From assembly GCA_963761445.1 (NCBI GenBank), contig CAVXHV010000006.1:62001-126000 (forward strand): a DNA stretch of 64,000 nt, read 5' to 3'. The stretch comes from CAVXHV01 sp963761445. GTDB lineage: Bacteria; Planctomycetota; Planctomycetia; Isosphaerales; Isosphaeraceae. The translations under genes and the position numbers were made by a program. Positions within the stretch are counted from its first letter, which is position 1; every line of letters starts with the position of its first letter. The notes under the pieces were generated by a model. That model was not told the DNA's origin. It worked only from the letters and a program-made list of their open reading frames with translations, and searched no databases. Below, in pieces: positions 39,290 through 46,926 of the stretch.

Positions 39290-40750
39290 TTATCCGTGCG
39301 GCAGAGCCTGCTGTTGTGCAACTCTCGCATTTTCGAGGCTGATGATATGCAGGTAGTACGCGCTCCGTTCAAACAGCTTTTTCGCGATATCGATCGAGAT
39401 GCCCAGTTGCGATAAATAACTTGCTTTGATCAGGATGCGGAGCTTTTGCATCAGCCAGTAGAGATTTGAGCCGTGACTGGCTGCTACATCATCCACCTCC
39501 TTACGTTGCTCGATATAGCGGAGCGTATTGACCGCTTGGTTCACAAACGCTTCTCGGCGGCCAGAAATCAGCGGGTCGAGGATCGCCCCATACCGTTCGA
39601 CCGGTCCGCGGAGCACAACAAGTAACGGCGGGTACGGTGTGGCCCCTAAATGATCGACCAGCCAGGTGGCGTAATGGTCCGGAATCATAGGAAGCAGCTC
39701 TTTAAGAAGCCGTACTTCCTCGCCAAGCAGGGACGCTCCTTCCGGTGTCCTCGTGTAGTACAGCATGAGCGACTGCACGACCAGAGAGAATGTCGTGTCG
39801 ACATATCGGGGCGGACCATACTGAATCCCAAAAAAAATGTTGAAAGACTCCGAATAGGCGTCCGATAGCTTCAGCCACTTGTCCAAGAGACTGGAGAAGT
39901 CAACGTCGGCGTACGTGAAAAGCATCTCGTCGCTGCGAACTGCGTTTCGCTCTTCCCCCTCGATTTCATCGGGCTGCACCCTGGGGCCGACCACGTGGAT
40001 TTCTGGGTTGTGCTCCCAATCAGATATGTTTTTGTCACGCCAGACGCTGAACCGCTCCAAGACCTGGGGCCGATCCGCCACGAACGTCATGAGGTTTTGC
40101 AACGGGTAGACGTACTGCCCGTTGATCTCGTCGGCCGTCTTAGGCGCTTCGAGTTCGATAAGCAGGTTGGCCTCTTCGTGCAAAGACACCGACCTCGCGG
40201 CCGACTTAGCGGAAAGGCCCATGTTCAGCGTCACAGTCCCACCGGGGATTTGGCCGGTAGGGCGTTCCGAAACGCGGTACGATGCGACAGGAATGCTCTT
40301 CCCTTCATCTTTCGGCGTTGGGAGAGATGTCGCCTCTAGATGCAACCCTGAGAGGGGTTGAGCCCACTCGGACAATCCGCTGAGATTCAGGAGAGCGGAC
40401 CGGAACAAGAAATCCTCCGGCTTCTCGATGTGAGCACCAAAAAAGCAGCGGTTCGCGCGGTATTCCTCGCGTGTTCCGTGGTAAGACCCCAGGTTCGTAG
40501 CGGTGAGGACGCCCCCGGTAAGTGTCACGGCATTCCCGCGCGGCGATTTGTCGACGGAGCCGAGAATGATTCTGTGGGCTTTGGTTGCGAAGCCCTGCCT
40601 CTCCCCGCCTAACGAACCAAACAGAGACAGCCGGAGATCGCCGTCGCTCGACACGTGTAGAGTTCCGGGCACGGGGTTTTCATCCCCTGGCAAGCACCAG
40701 AATCCAGCGCTTTCGAATGCCTTCATTTCGGGAATGTCCGGATTAGCCAA
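39290..40750 (-). CDS. ApeA-like protein: ApeA N-terminal domain plus degenerate HEPN domain
   Basis: An intact 486-residue protein. The start (MKAFESAGFWCLPGDENPVP, then GTLHVSSDGDLRLSLFGSLG) matches the ApeA N-terminal domain of antiphage HEPN proteins, with the middle (LHEEANLLIELEAPKTADEI, VYPLQNLMTFVADRPQVLER) in the usual order. The C-terminal HEPN helices are FVNQAVNTLRYIEQRKEVDD and NLYWLMQKLRILIKASYL, then LSQLGISIDIAKKL. Active members read T-R-N-Y-x-T-H in the first helix. Here the aligned residues are T-L-R-Y-I-E-Q, so Arg and His of the RNase motif appear replaced by Leu410 and Gln415. It overlaps the upstream gene by eight bases. ApeA acts in abortive phage defence; this copy may be regulatory or inactive. 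Confidence 0.7.
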   Translation of the reverse strand: MANPDIPEMKAFESAGFWCLPGDENPVPGTLHVSSDGDLRLSLFGSLGGERQGFATKAHRIILGSVDKSPRGNAVTLTGGVLTATNLGSYHGTREEYRANRCFFGAHIEKPEDFLFRSALLNLSGLSEWAQPLSGLHLEATSLPTPKDEGKSIPVASYRVSERPTGQIPGGTVTLNMGLSAKSAARSVSLHEEANLLIELEAPKTADEINGQYVYPLQNLMTFVADRPQVLERFSVWRDKNISDWEHNPEIHVVGPRVQPDEIEGEERNAVRSDEMLFTYADVDFSSLLDKWLKLSDAYSESFNIFFGIQYGPPRYVDTTFSLVVQSLMLYYTRTPEGASLLGEEVRLLKELLPMIPDHYATWLVDHLGATPYPPLLVVLRGPVERYGAILDPLISGRREAFVNQAVNTLRYIEQRKEVDDVAASHGSNLYWLMQKLRILIKASYLSQLGISIDIAKKLFERSAYYLHIISLENARVAQQQALPHG

Positions 40751-41345
40751 CTAGTTCGAACTGTTCCTTGCGGCGACTCTTTCTGGGTCGTTCACCGCCG
40801 ATGAGAGTCCAGTTTCCGAACCTACCGACAGGGCGAGCGACGAAACGACGCTGTGGGACAGAGACCTTTGGCCTCGGGCTTGGCAGTGGGCAGGGGAGAG
40901 CTGACCACATCACTTCCTCTCCCACGTCATCAACGGCCGGCTCTTCTTCCGAGATCGCATCTGCATCTGCTCCCTGTGGACGGGCCGCCTTAGCGGTCTC
41001 GATCACTGCCCTCACTGTACTCTGCAACGCCGGGGATGAGGCAGTGAGTTCGAGGCGCTGCAGTTCCGTTAGATAGGTCAACCGAGTCCATCGGGCGAGC
41101 GCCTGCACAGCGAGTGACTTGAGCATTTCTTCGGGCGGCAGGCTGTGCGGCAATTCCGCGGTGTCAGTCAGGCGGAGTCGCCCGTGGTGGCGGATCATGT
41201 CCAGCAACAACCGCTCGCCATCTAAGGATAGTGGCGACGAGATAACGGGCCACAGTTCGCCCATGAGATCGCCCCACGACGGCTCAGGTCCAGTCACCCC
41301 GGCATGGCCCATCGCCCGCTTCAGTGCCAAGAAAGACGCCGGCAT
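40743..41345 (-). CDS. Unknown protein, middle gene of the ApeA-like cassette
   Basis: A 200-residue protein (MPASFLALKRAMGHAGVTGP). The first two-thirds are helical (LSLDGERLLLDMIRHHGRLR, SLAVQALARWTRLTYLTELQ). The centre is acidic and disordered (DADAISEEEPAVDDVGEEV), and the end is basic (VPQRRFVARPVGRFGNW, GGERPRKSRRKEQFELVG). There are no membrane helices, signal peptide or catalytic motifs. It sits 13 bases after the transglutaminase-like gene, and its stop overlaps the start of the ApeA-like gene, so the three are translated as a unit. The charged tail could contact nucleic acid, which is speculation. Confidence 0.65.
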   Translation of the reverse strand: MPASFLALKRAMGHAGVTGPEPSWGDLMGELWPVISSPLSLDGERLLLDMIRHHGRLRLTDTAELPHSLPPEEMLKSLAVQALARWTRLTYLTELQRLELTASSPALQSTVRAVIETAKAARPQGADADAISEEEPAVDDVGEEVMWSALPCPLPSPRPKVSVPQRRFVARPVGRFGNWTLIGGERPRKSRRKEQFELVG

Positions 41346-41358
41346 TGCAGTCCTCCGA

Positions 41359-42654
41359 TCAGTTACCCCAGCGGAACGTCAGGCCATCCACCCCAGCTAC
41401 AGTTTGCGGAATGTTCGCCGCCCGCACAGTCATCCCGTTTGCAAGCGGCAAGCCGGGGGGGTATACGAAAACCGACTGCAACAGCGCCGCGCCGTTCTGA
41501 ATCGTCCCGAGCATGAAGTCTATCGCTCCATCCAGGTAGGCCGACCTAAACGGGGCCAACGCCGCTCCCCCTTGCGGGACGGCTAGGTTGTCGGCCGGAA
41601 GAGGGGATTGGATTTCAACCGACCCGAAGCCGAAGCATGCATCGTATAAGTACACCCTCCCTTGGTAGTCGAGGAAATTGATGCAATGTCCGTCGTACCA
41701 GAAGCCCGGCAACCCCCAGAATCGGTATCGGCGCTCGGTGACCGTCGTGAGCGGGACGGTGGTCCCGGCCGGGATCGGGAAGTCCCCGTCGTGGTCGTGG
41801 AACGTGCTCGCCGGCTCCGTCGGGCTTGCCTGATTCAGGCCGCCGTTCCTGACGACGATCGCGCACCAGTGCTCCTCACCGCCGGCCATCTGTCTCCAGT
41901 CTACCAGAAATCGTCGGCGGTAGACGTAGACGCCTTGGCACTGGGCCATCTGCTGGAAAGTCTGATACCATGCCCAGCACATCCCGCCCTGATTCAGCAG
42001 GAGGTCGCGGATCGTGTAAGCGCTCACCCCGTATCGCAGGCCCGAGGATGATAGGTTGTTGAAGATGGCATCGCAGATCGCCCTTTCATCATCCTGGCCG
42101 GCAGCCCATTGGCAGGTCCACTCCATCATGGGCTTGTAGACCCAGTTCGCCAGGGCATCCTCCCCGGCTGCCGCGCTGGCGAGGGCACGCCAACTCGTCG
42201 CGATACGGTGCGTTGACGTCCCCGCCGGGGGACAACGGGCCGGCGAAGTCTTCACGCGGACATACCAGTCGAGCTTGGCGTCGTGAATCCCAATGGCGTT
42301 CGGGAGGTTGCCTCGCCCCTCGAACACCTCCGGCCCAGACAGCCCGGTATTCGGGTCAAACGTGAGTGAGACGCTCCGTTCCTCAACCCGAATAGGCGTG
42401 CCATCGGCCCCGACCGTGTACTGCCCGTTCGCACTGGGGTTACCGCGGAAGACGACCCGAAGGTTCGGCCGAATCCCGCGCACGTAAGCCGCCAACTCGT
42501 TCCGAGTTCCGCGCCCCCATTCCGGACCTGACCCGATGAGTTGATTGCTGACCGGGTCCCGCAGGTTGATCGCGCTCCCGCCCGGAAAGTCGAAGTGTAC
42601 GCTCTCAATCTGAAACGGGGCGGAAGGCAGTGCAGTACCGGTTTCTGGACTCAT
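41359..42654 (-). CDS. Transglutaminase-like cysteine-fold protein, first gene of the cassette
   Basis: Start at the ATG at 42654 (TAAGGTG upstream), 431 residues. The first 120 residues are beta-rich (IRPNLRVVFRGNPSANGQY, VSLTFDPNTGLSGPEVFEG). The second half has a transglutaminase/papain-like layout: Cys226 in LLLNQGGMCWAWYQTFQQM, His262 in GGEEHWCAIVV and Asp338 in GRVYLYDACFGFG, in the Cys-His-Asp order expected for that fold. There is no signal peptide, so it is cytoplasmic. It might be a protease, a protein-modifying enzyme or a binding variant. It leads a compact minus-strand operon with the unknown protein and the ApeA-like protein. Confidence 0.65.
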   Translation of the reverse strand: MSPETGTALPSAPFQIESVHFDFPGGSAINLRDPVSNQLIGSGPEWGRGTRNELAAYVRGIRPNLRVVFRGNPSANGQYTVGADGTPIRVEERSVSLTFDPNTGLSGPEVFEGRGNLPNAIGIHDAKLDWYVRVKTSPARCPPAGTSTHRIATSWRALASAAAGEDALANWVYKPMMEWTCQWAAGQDDERAICDAIFNNLSSSGLRYGVSAYTIRDLLLNQGGMCWAWYQTFQQMAQCQGVYVYRRRFLVDWRQMAGGEEHWCAIVVRNGGLNQASPTEPASTFHDHDGDFPIPAGTTVPLTTVTERRYRFWGLPGFWYDGHCINFLDYQGRVYLYDACFGFGSVEIQSPLPADNLAVPQGGAALAPFRSAYLDGAIDFMLGTIQNGAALLQSVFVYPPGLPLANGMTVRAANIPQTVAGVDGLTFRWGN

Positions 42655-42837
42655 CCGCGATTTGCACCTTACCACGCCGGAATGCCTTGGAAGTTCGCCG
42701 CCCCTTGAAAAGATAGCGGCTTGCCGCGACACCCTCAAGTAGCCCGTAGGTTTCCGACGGAAGCCCCCGTTATCGCTGGAGGAACGAACGGGGACGTTCC
42801 TAAATCACCGTGACGGCTGGGCGCTCTGCGCCGGGTT

Positions 42838-42984
42838 CAAGGCGGCTTCTGGCTCCAATTGTTCGCGATGCTGGTCCGTCCGAGGGGGCATGGGGCCTGG
42901 CGTGGCGAATCGAGGCGCGAGCCGGCCTTACGGCGTCAGGTCGACCGAACGTTTGCGCACGGGCCTCGCCCATCTTGATTGCCG
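42838..42984 (+). pseudogene. Monooxygenase 3'-end remnant, copy 3 (eroded)
   Basis: About 145 bases related to the end of the monooxygenase at 5.7-5.85 kb (shared ATGCTGGTCCGTCC, GAGCCGGC, CAGGTCGACCGAACGTTTGC and CATCTTGATTGCCGC), with indels so that no frame is continuous. It lies upstream of the second long-repeat copy, whereas copy 2 lies downstream of the first. Confidence 0.65.
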
Positions 42985-43112
42985 CAACTGTAACGGCCGG
43001 GTTTCGATGCGGCTGCGAAGTAAGCGCTCAGTGAAACCATCCCCCCGCTGGCGGCAGTTGCGATGTCGGACCCTGCACGCCGATCTGAGGATCGCCCGCT
43101 GGTCACAAGGGC

Positions 43113-43870
43113 GATTGCGTAGCCAGGCCCATGGGGATATCTTCGGTGGTGTCATACCGGAGGTCTGGCTAGACTGAACCAAATGGGGCATCCTTCCGCG
43201 TGCGCGGCTTACGCCAAAAATGCGCTCCGGCGGTCCCGCCGGCGGCGGGCCGGTGATCGTGGGCGTCAGGCGGATATCATCAGGACATGCGAGCGCGAGT
43301 ACAACTGATCCGTTGGGCTGAGGTAGTCGTGCCAGCCCTCTACCTACTCGGCTGCATAGCGGGCGGAGCGTTAGCGGGGACGGCGGGGACCCGCGCCCTT
43401 TCGCAACACCCCGACGTGGCTCTGGTGTTCATCATAGGCGTGGCCATTTTCTGTGGGTTTGGCGGTCTTTGCTGCTTCTGGCTTTTCGCGGACGGTCGCG
43501 AATTCGTCAGGCGCGGTTACCGTGTTCGGCAACTTCCTCCCAGGGAATACTGGCGGTGGCGGCCTGGCCCGAAGGCGTGGGTCTACGAAGAATGGGCGCC
43601 CGAGGGCATGATTCGCCGGTTGCCATTTGTGCGCGAAGTCCTCGCTGACGGATACCCCGCCCCTACTCGGGTGCATCTCCCAAGTGAAGACTCGTGGGAC
43701 AGCCAGTCGCCGGCCTGGGCGAGGGGCCGTCGCGCGGCGATCCTCGAACGCATTGCCGAATGCGCCGGACACGGGACGCAGTTTGCGGATCTTGAGGTGC
43801 CGCCCAAGCCAGACGGATTAGGGTCCGCGAAGGCGGACGTCCAATCGGTGCGGACGCAGGATTGAGGATA
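43113..43870 (+). repeat. Long direct repeat, copy B (about 758 bp)
   Basis: Same-orientation partner of 23818-24574. Upstream sequence, gene and the first bases after its stop are conserved. The two copies bracket about 18.5 kb that includes the WD40 kinase, surface protein, sigma/kinase pair and the ApeA-like cassette. Confidence 0.8.
43287..43865 (+). CDS. Hypothetical two-helix membrane protein, copy B
   Basis: A 192-residue near-duplicate of the gene at 23992. Differences include LAGTAG for VFGRAG in the first helix loop, DVALVF for SVALVL in the second, REFVRRGYRV for LEFVARGYRI, and a seven-residue longer tail. The central Trp/Pro-rich region (REYWRWRPGPKAWVYEEWAP) is identical. Function unknown. 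The pair marks a segmental duplication. Confidence 0.6.
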   Translation: MRARVQLIRWAEVVVPALYLLGCIAGGALAGTAGTRALSQHPDVALVFIIGVAIFCGFGGLCCFWLFADGREFVRRGYRVRQLPPREYWRWRPGPKAWVYEEWAPEGMIRRLPFVREVLADGYPAPTRVHLPSEDSWDSQSPAWARGRRAAILERIAECAGHGTQFADLEVPPKPDGLGSAKADVQSVRTQD

Positions 43871-43880
43871 TCGTTTTCCT

Positions 43881-43963
43881 GGCTCGGCGGGAGCCTCGCA
43901 GTCCCGGTTTGTCCGTGGCTCGGCTGGAGACTGCTCGCGTGCGCGGCTCGGCGGGGGCCTCGC
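43881..43963. repeat. REP-like cluster, three elements
   Basis: GGCTCGGCGGGAGCCTCGC at 43881-43899, a degenerate unit at 43917-43938, and GGCTCGGCGGGGGCCTCGC at 43945-43963. They are of the same family as the elements at 5861 and 50069. Confidence 0.6.
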
Positions 43964-44550
43964 ACACCCAGGTCTTAAATTGCTCGCCTGCGCCAACGAA
44001 TCTCGCTTGCGGAAACCCAGAGCGATGGCAGGGCTTGTGGCTGCCACTTCGTGGCGACAGAACAAAACGCTACCGAACGCAGGCGGAGGCGCAGGTCGTT
44101 CGTCACGTGCCAACTCGCGTGCACATGCGTTTTCATGACATTGAGTTCCATGTCACCGATTGCGATCTTATGCGGGCGATTGCAGTGGATTCCGGTTATG
44201 TAAAGCTTTCCACGGGACGTGGCACGTTCCGATTGCGCAAGTGTTGCCGGTTATTGGAGCATGAGAATTTGAGGTCCCGTTTTTGAAAGCACCAAATTGC
44301 AGGCTAAGTTGAGTTAGTAAAGCTGGGCTTGGTCAGCGCGGCAGCTTTGGTTGGGTTAATTAGGACGGCGGGGACCAAGGTCTGGAAATGGTGCTTCGAG
44401 TGTATCCGCGAACTGCATTCGTGTGCGGCAGGGCCCTCACCCCGGCCCTCTCCCGGTGGGAGAGGGAGCATGTCGTGGCGTCGGATTCCTCCTCTGGACG
44501 GACGGCGACGGTTGTTTTTCTTCGTTTCTCTATTCACAGATGGTGATTTT
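43964..44550. repeat. Intergenic stretch with a perfect palindrome at 44446-44466
   Basis: CCCTCTCCC-GGT-GGGAGAGGG is a nine-base perfect inverted repeat preceded by CCCTCACCCCGG, a widespread bacterial intergenic repeat. Otherwise the region holds a lone unit of the 20-bp repeat at 44011 and no supported gene. The hairpin lies about 85 bases before the next start and is probably not that gene's terminator. Confidence 0.5.
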
Positions 44551-45840
44551 ATGATCATGCAAGCTAAAGCTGAGGCGACTTCTTCTGATCGGTCGGAGAG
44601 CACCGGGGCGCGGCCGCCTGAAACCAGGGAAGGCTCACGTTACAACGCGCTGAAGCACGGCCTGACGGCGCGGATTGTGTTGCCGTGGGAGAGTGAAGCG
44701 GAATATGACGCGCGGCTCGCGCGGTACAAGACGGGGCTGCCGATCCGCAGTGAACTCGAAGAGGAACTTGCCGAGCGCACGGCGCAAGCCTCATGGCTGA
44801 TGGACCGGGCCTTGCTCGCGGATCACGCACGGGTGATCCAGCAAGTTGCCAGCGATTCGGCAGCGGCTGCGCTTCGTGAAGAAAAGGAAGCCGAGGCGCT
44901 GGGACATCGACTGATGTTCGATCCGCGAGGGCCCGCGGAGCTTTACCCGTCGGGTGAGTATGAACGCAACCAGCCCAGGACGTCGTCCGCCGGCGATCCC
45001 GAGGTTCCCGATTCGCCCAGGATCACCGTTCTGGAGATGGAGAACAACGGTGCTGGGTGCCGCTGGCTGCTCAACGTATGGGGCGAAATGCGCGAGCTGC
45101 TCACGGACGGACTGGGCTGGCAGTCGGAACAGAAGTTCAAGGCCACTCGACTGCTGGGCCGGCAGCCGCTCGCTGTGAGCAGCACACGCCTGATTGGCCG
45201 CATTTTTCTGGCCTGTCACGTGCTCGAGCCGCAGTTTTCCTATGCGTTTCAAGAGCTGCGCTGCGATATCCTGGAAGAGCGGTTCAAGCGATTCAAAGCC
45301 CGGATGGAGAAGCGGGACCTCGAGAAGTACACGCCCAAGGATGCGACCGAAGCCCGCGCGGTGCTGCTGGAGATCACGGATCAAGCGATCGCACGGCTCA
45401 AGATCCTCGAGGCCCATCACCGGGAGAAGGCGAAGGCCGCTGCGCCGTTGCAGGTGCAAGCTCAGAGCTTTGACGGCAGCAAGCTGGGCGAGCAAATCAG
45501 ACGACATCACGCGAGCTACGACCGGCTGGTGCACCGGAACTCGGAGGCGATCAAACGGGCCCGGCGGCATGAGGCACAAGGCTGGGGGACGGTGCGGCAG
45601 GCGCGGGCGAGCCGGAGAGAGGAGCGGCGAGGCATCGCCGGGGAAGATCAACTTCTGGTGATCGATGAGCGTGGGACGCATCGGCCGGCCGAAGGGTATA
45701 CGGGAGATCTCGAACAGGGGCTGGCGCGGTACGCGGAGAAGTTTGGGGAGCAGCCGATCGAGATGATCGAGGCGGAGCGTTATCGGCGCCGGACGGCGGG
45801 CCGAATGGTGCCGGACTTCGCGGTGGACGCCGCCGGTTGA
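44551..45840 (+). CDS. Planctomycete NALKHG-motif protein, function unknown
   Basis: Start at the ATG at 44551 (MIMQAKAEATSSDRSES); the longer upstream frame crosses the palindromic repeat and is unlikely. It has the hallmark REGSRYNALKHGLTARIVLP near residue 28. This is followed by a long charged helical protein (SELEEELAERTAQASWLMDR, LEERFKRFKARMEKRDLEKY) and a coiled coil. Proteins with N-A-L-K-H-G after a disordered leader occur in many copies in planctomycetes, often among repeats; I know no proven function. About 429 residues, no membrane helix. Its 3' end enters a repeat-rich tract. Confidence 0.6.
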   Translation: MIMQAKAEATSSDRSESTGARPPETREGSRYNALKHGLTARIVLPWESEAEYDARLARYKTGLPIRSELEEELAERTAQASWLMDRALLADHARVIQQVASDSAAAALREEKEAEALGHRLMFDPRGPAELYPSGEYERNQPRTSSAGDPEVPDSPRITVLEMENNGAGCRWLLNVWGEMRELLTDGLGWQSEQKFKATRLLGRQPLAVSSTRLIGRIFLACHVLEPQFSYAFQELRCDILEERFKRFKARMEKRDLEKYTPKDATEARAVLLEITDQAIARLKILEAHHREKAKAAAPLQVQAQSFDGSKLGEQIRRHHASYDRLVHRNSEAIKRARRHEAQGWGTVRQARASRREERRGIAGEDQLLVIDERGTHRPAEGYTGDLEQGLARYAEKFGEQPIEMIEAERYRRRTAGRMVPDFAVDAAG

Positions 45841-45856
45841 GGCCGCGGATGGTGGG

Positions 45857-46543
45857 GTGGTCGCTCAGAGTGCGGCGGACAGAGGACGGGGAACGCGGGA
45901 CATCGTTGAGTGCGCCGCCGAACGGCTGGACGGGCGTTCGGACGCGGAGCATCGGAACGAGAAGGACGAGGAAACCGCCGCCGATGCCGTTCCCTTAATG
46001 GCTACTGGCACAGGAGAAGGGGCACGTTTTCAAAACGAACTACCCCCGGGGCAGGACAAACGAGGCGACCCCCAGCCTTGTCTGCCCGATGCTGAAGAGA
46101 GAGGCGGTTCGCGGACCGCGGAGGACGGGACCGCCCAGGGCAGAAGCGAAGACATGCGAGAACTCGTGGAGTGCGCCGCGGAGTGGCAGGAGGAGCGGTC
46201 CGACGAGGAACAGCCGAACGAGGAAGCTGGGAACTCGGTTGTTCCCTTAATCCTTACTGGGACAGGAGAAGGGGCACGTTTTCAAAACGAACCAGGCCAA
46301 AGGCAGGACAGAGCGCGGAATGCGGAGGACGGAAGTGAGGAGAGGCGAGACATCGTTGCGAGCGCTGGAGAGCGGCCGGAGGGGCGTTCCGACGCGGAGC
46401 TGCAGAACGATGACGGAAGTGGCGAGCGGATGACGGTTGGCGGAGCGCCGGAGCGGGTCGAGGGGAGGAATCGTGGTGACGAAGGCTCGGCGGCGTCTTG
46501 TTTGCGCGGCGATCGCGCACCGCGTGACCCACCGCCGGAATAA
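45857..46543 (+). repeat. Three diverged repeat units, open in frame (gene status doubtful)
   Basis: The stretch is open but reads as three related units (IVECAAERLDGRSDAEH, LVECAAEWQEERSDEEQ, IVASAGERPEGRSDAEL). A 52-base core at 45989-46040 recurs at 46241-46292 with few changes (GTTCCCTTAAT... GGCACGTTTTCAAAACGAAC). The translated core GTGEGARFQNE is a typical accidental translation of a planctomycete intergenic repeat. The lack of hydrophobic residues and strong Glu/Arg/Gly bias argue against a folded protein, so I record it as repeats rather than a gene. Confidence 0.55.
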
Positions 46544-46926
46544 ACGTGCCGTGCTGGGATCAGTTGGAAGTGAGATTACGATTCTGGATGACGAATACGA
46601 GTACGAGTACGAGTACGATCAGGGGCGTTGGGAGCCCGGGGGCTTCGTTGGGACAATGGGATCGCCGGGCGGAGGCGGTTCCTGCGGGTGTCCTTGTCGA
46701 TCCATCCGGATTGTTAATCTTTTAATAAATTCGCTTGCACGACGTATTACCCATCGACTACAAGTGTCTTATTCCGAATCGACGGGTTTTCGCTCGGTCG
46801 GTGCATGGATCGCTCCCGATCCGAAGGCATCGTCTTCCGGTGCCTCAAGGTACACGCTGGTGGATCGCACGTTCCGGCAGCCGCGCGTCCGGCTCCAGCC
46901 TGCTCAGATGAGGTCATCGAACCGTG
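46544..46926. repeat. Intergenic region with GAGTAC microsatellite (46593-46616)
   Basis: Four six-base units (GAATAC then three GAGTAC) lie at 46593-46616. Further on, an AT-rich patch (TTGTTAATCTTTTAATAAAT near 46709) is the most promoter-like part and could serve the PQQ-protein gene that starts at 46927. No gene is supported in this 383-base stretch. Confidence 0.5.

Noticed and set aside
39011..39415. Plus-strand frame at the left edge of the ApeA-like cassette
   Set aside because: It overlaps the ApeA-like 3' end in antisense and lacks conserved features.
41900..42100. Signal peptide or membrane anchoring for the transglutaminase-like protein
   Set aside because: The N-terminus (MSPETGTALPSAPFQIESV) is not hydrophobic, so the protein is taken as cytoplasmic.
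44329..44550. Upstream extension of the NALKHG protein
   Set aside because: It would translate a CCCTCTCCC/GGGAGAGGG palindrome typical of intergenic DNA; the ATG at 44551 fits the family better.
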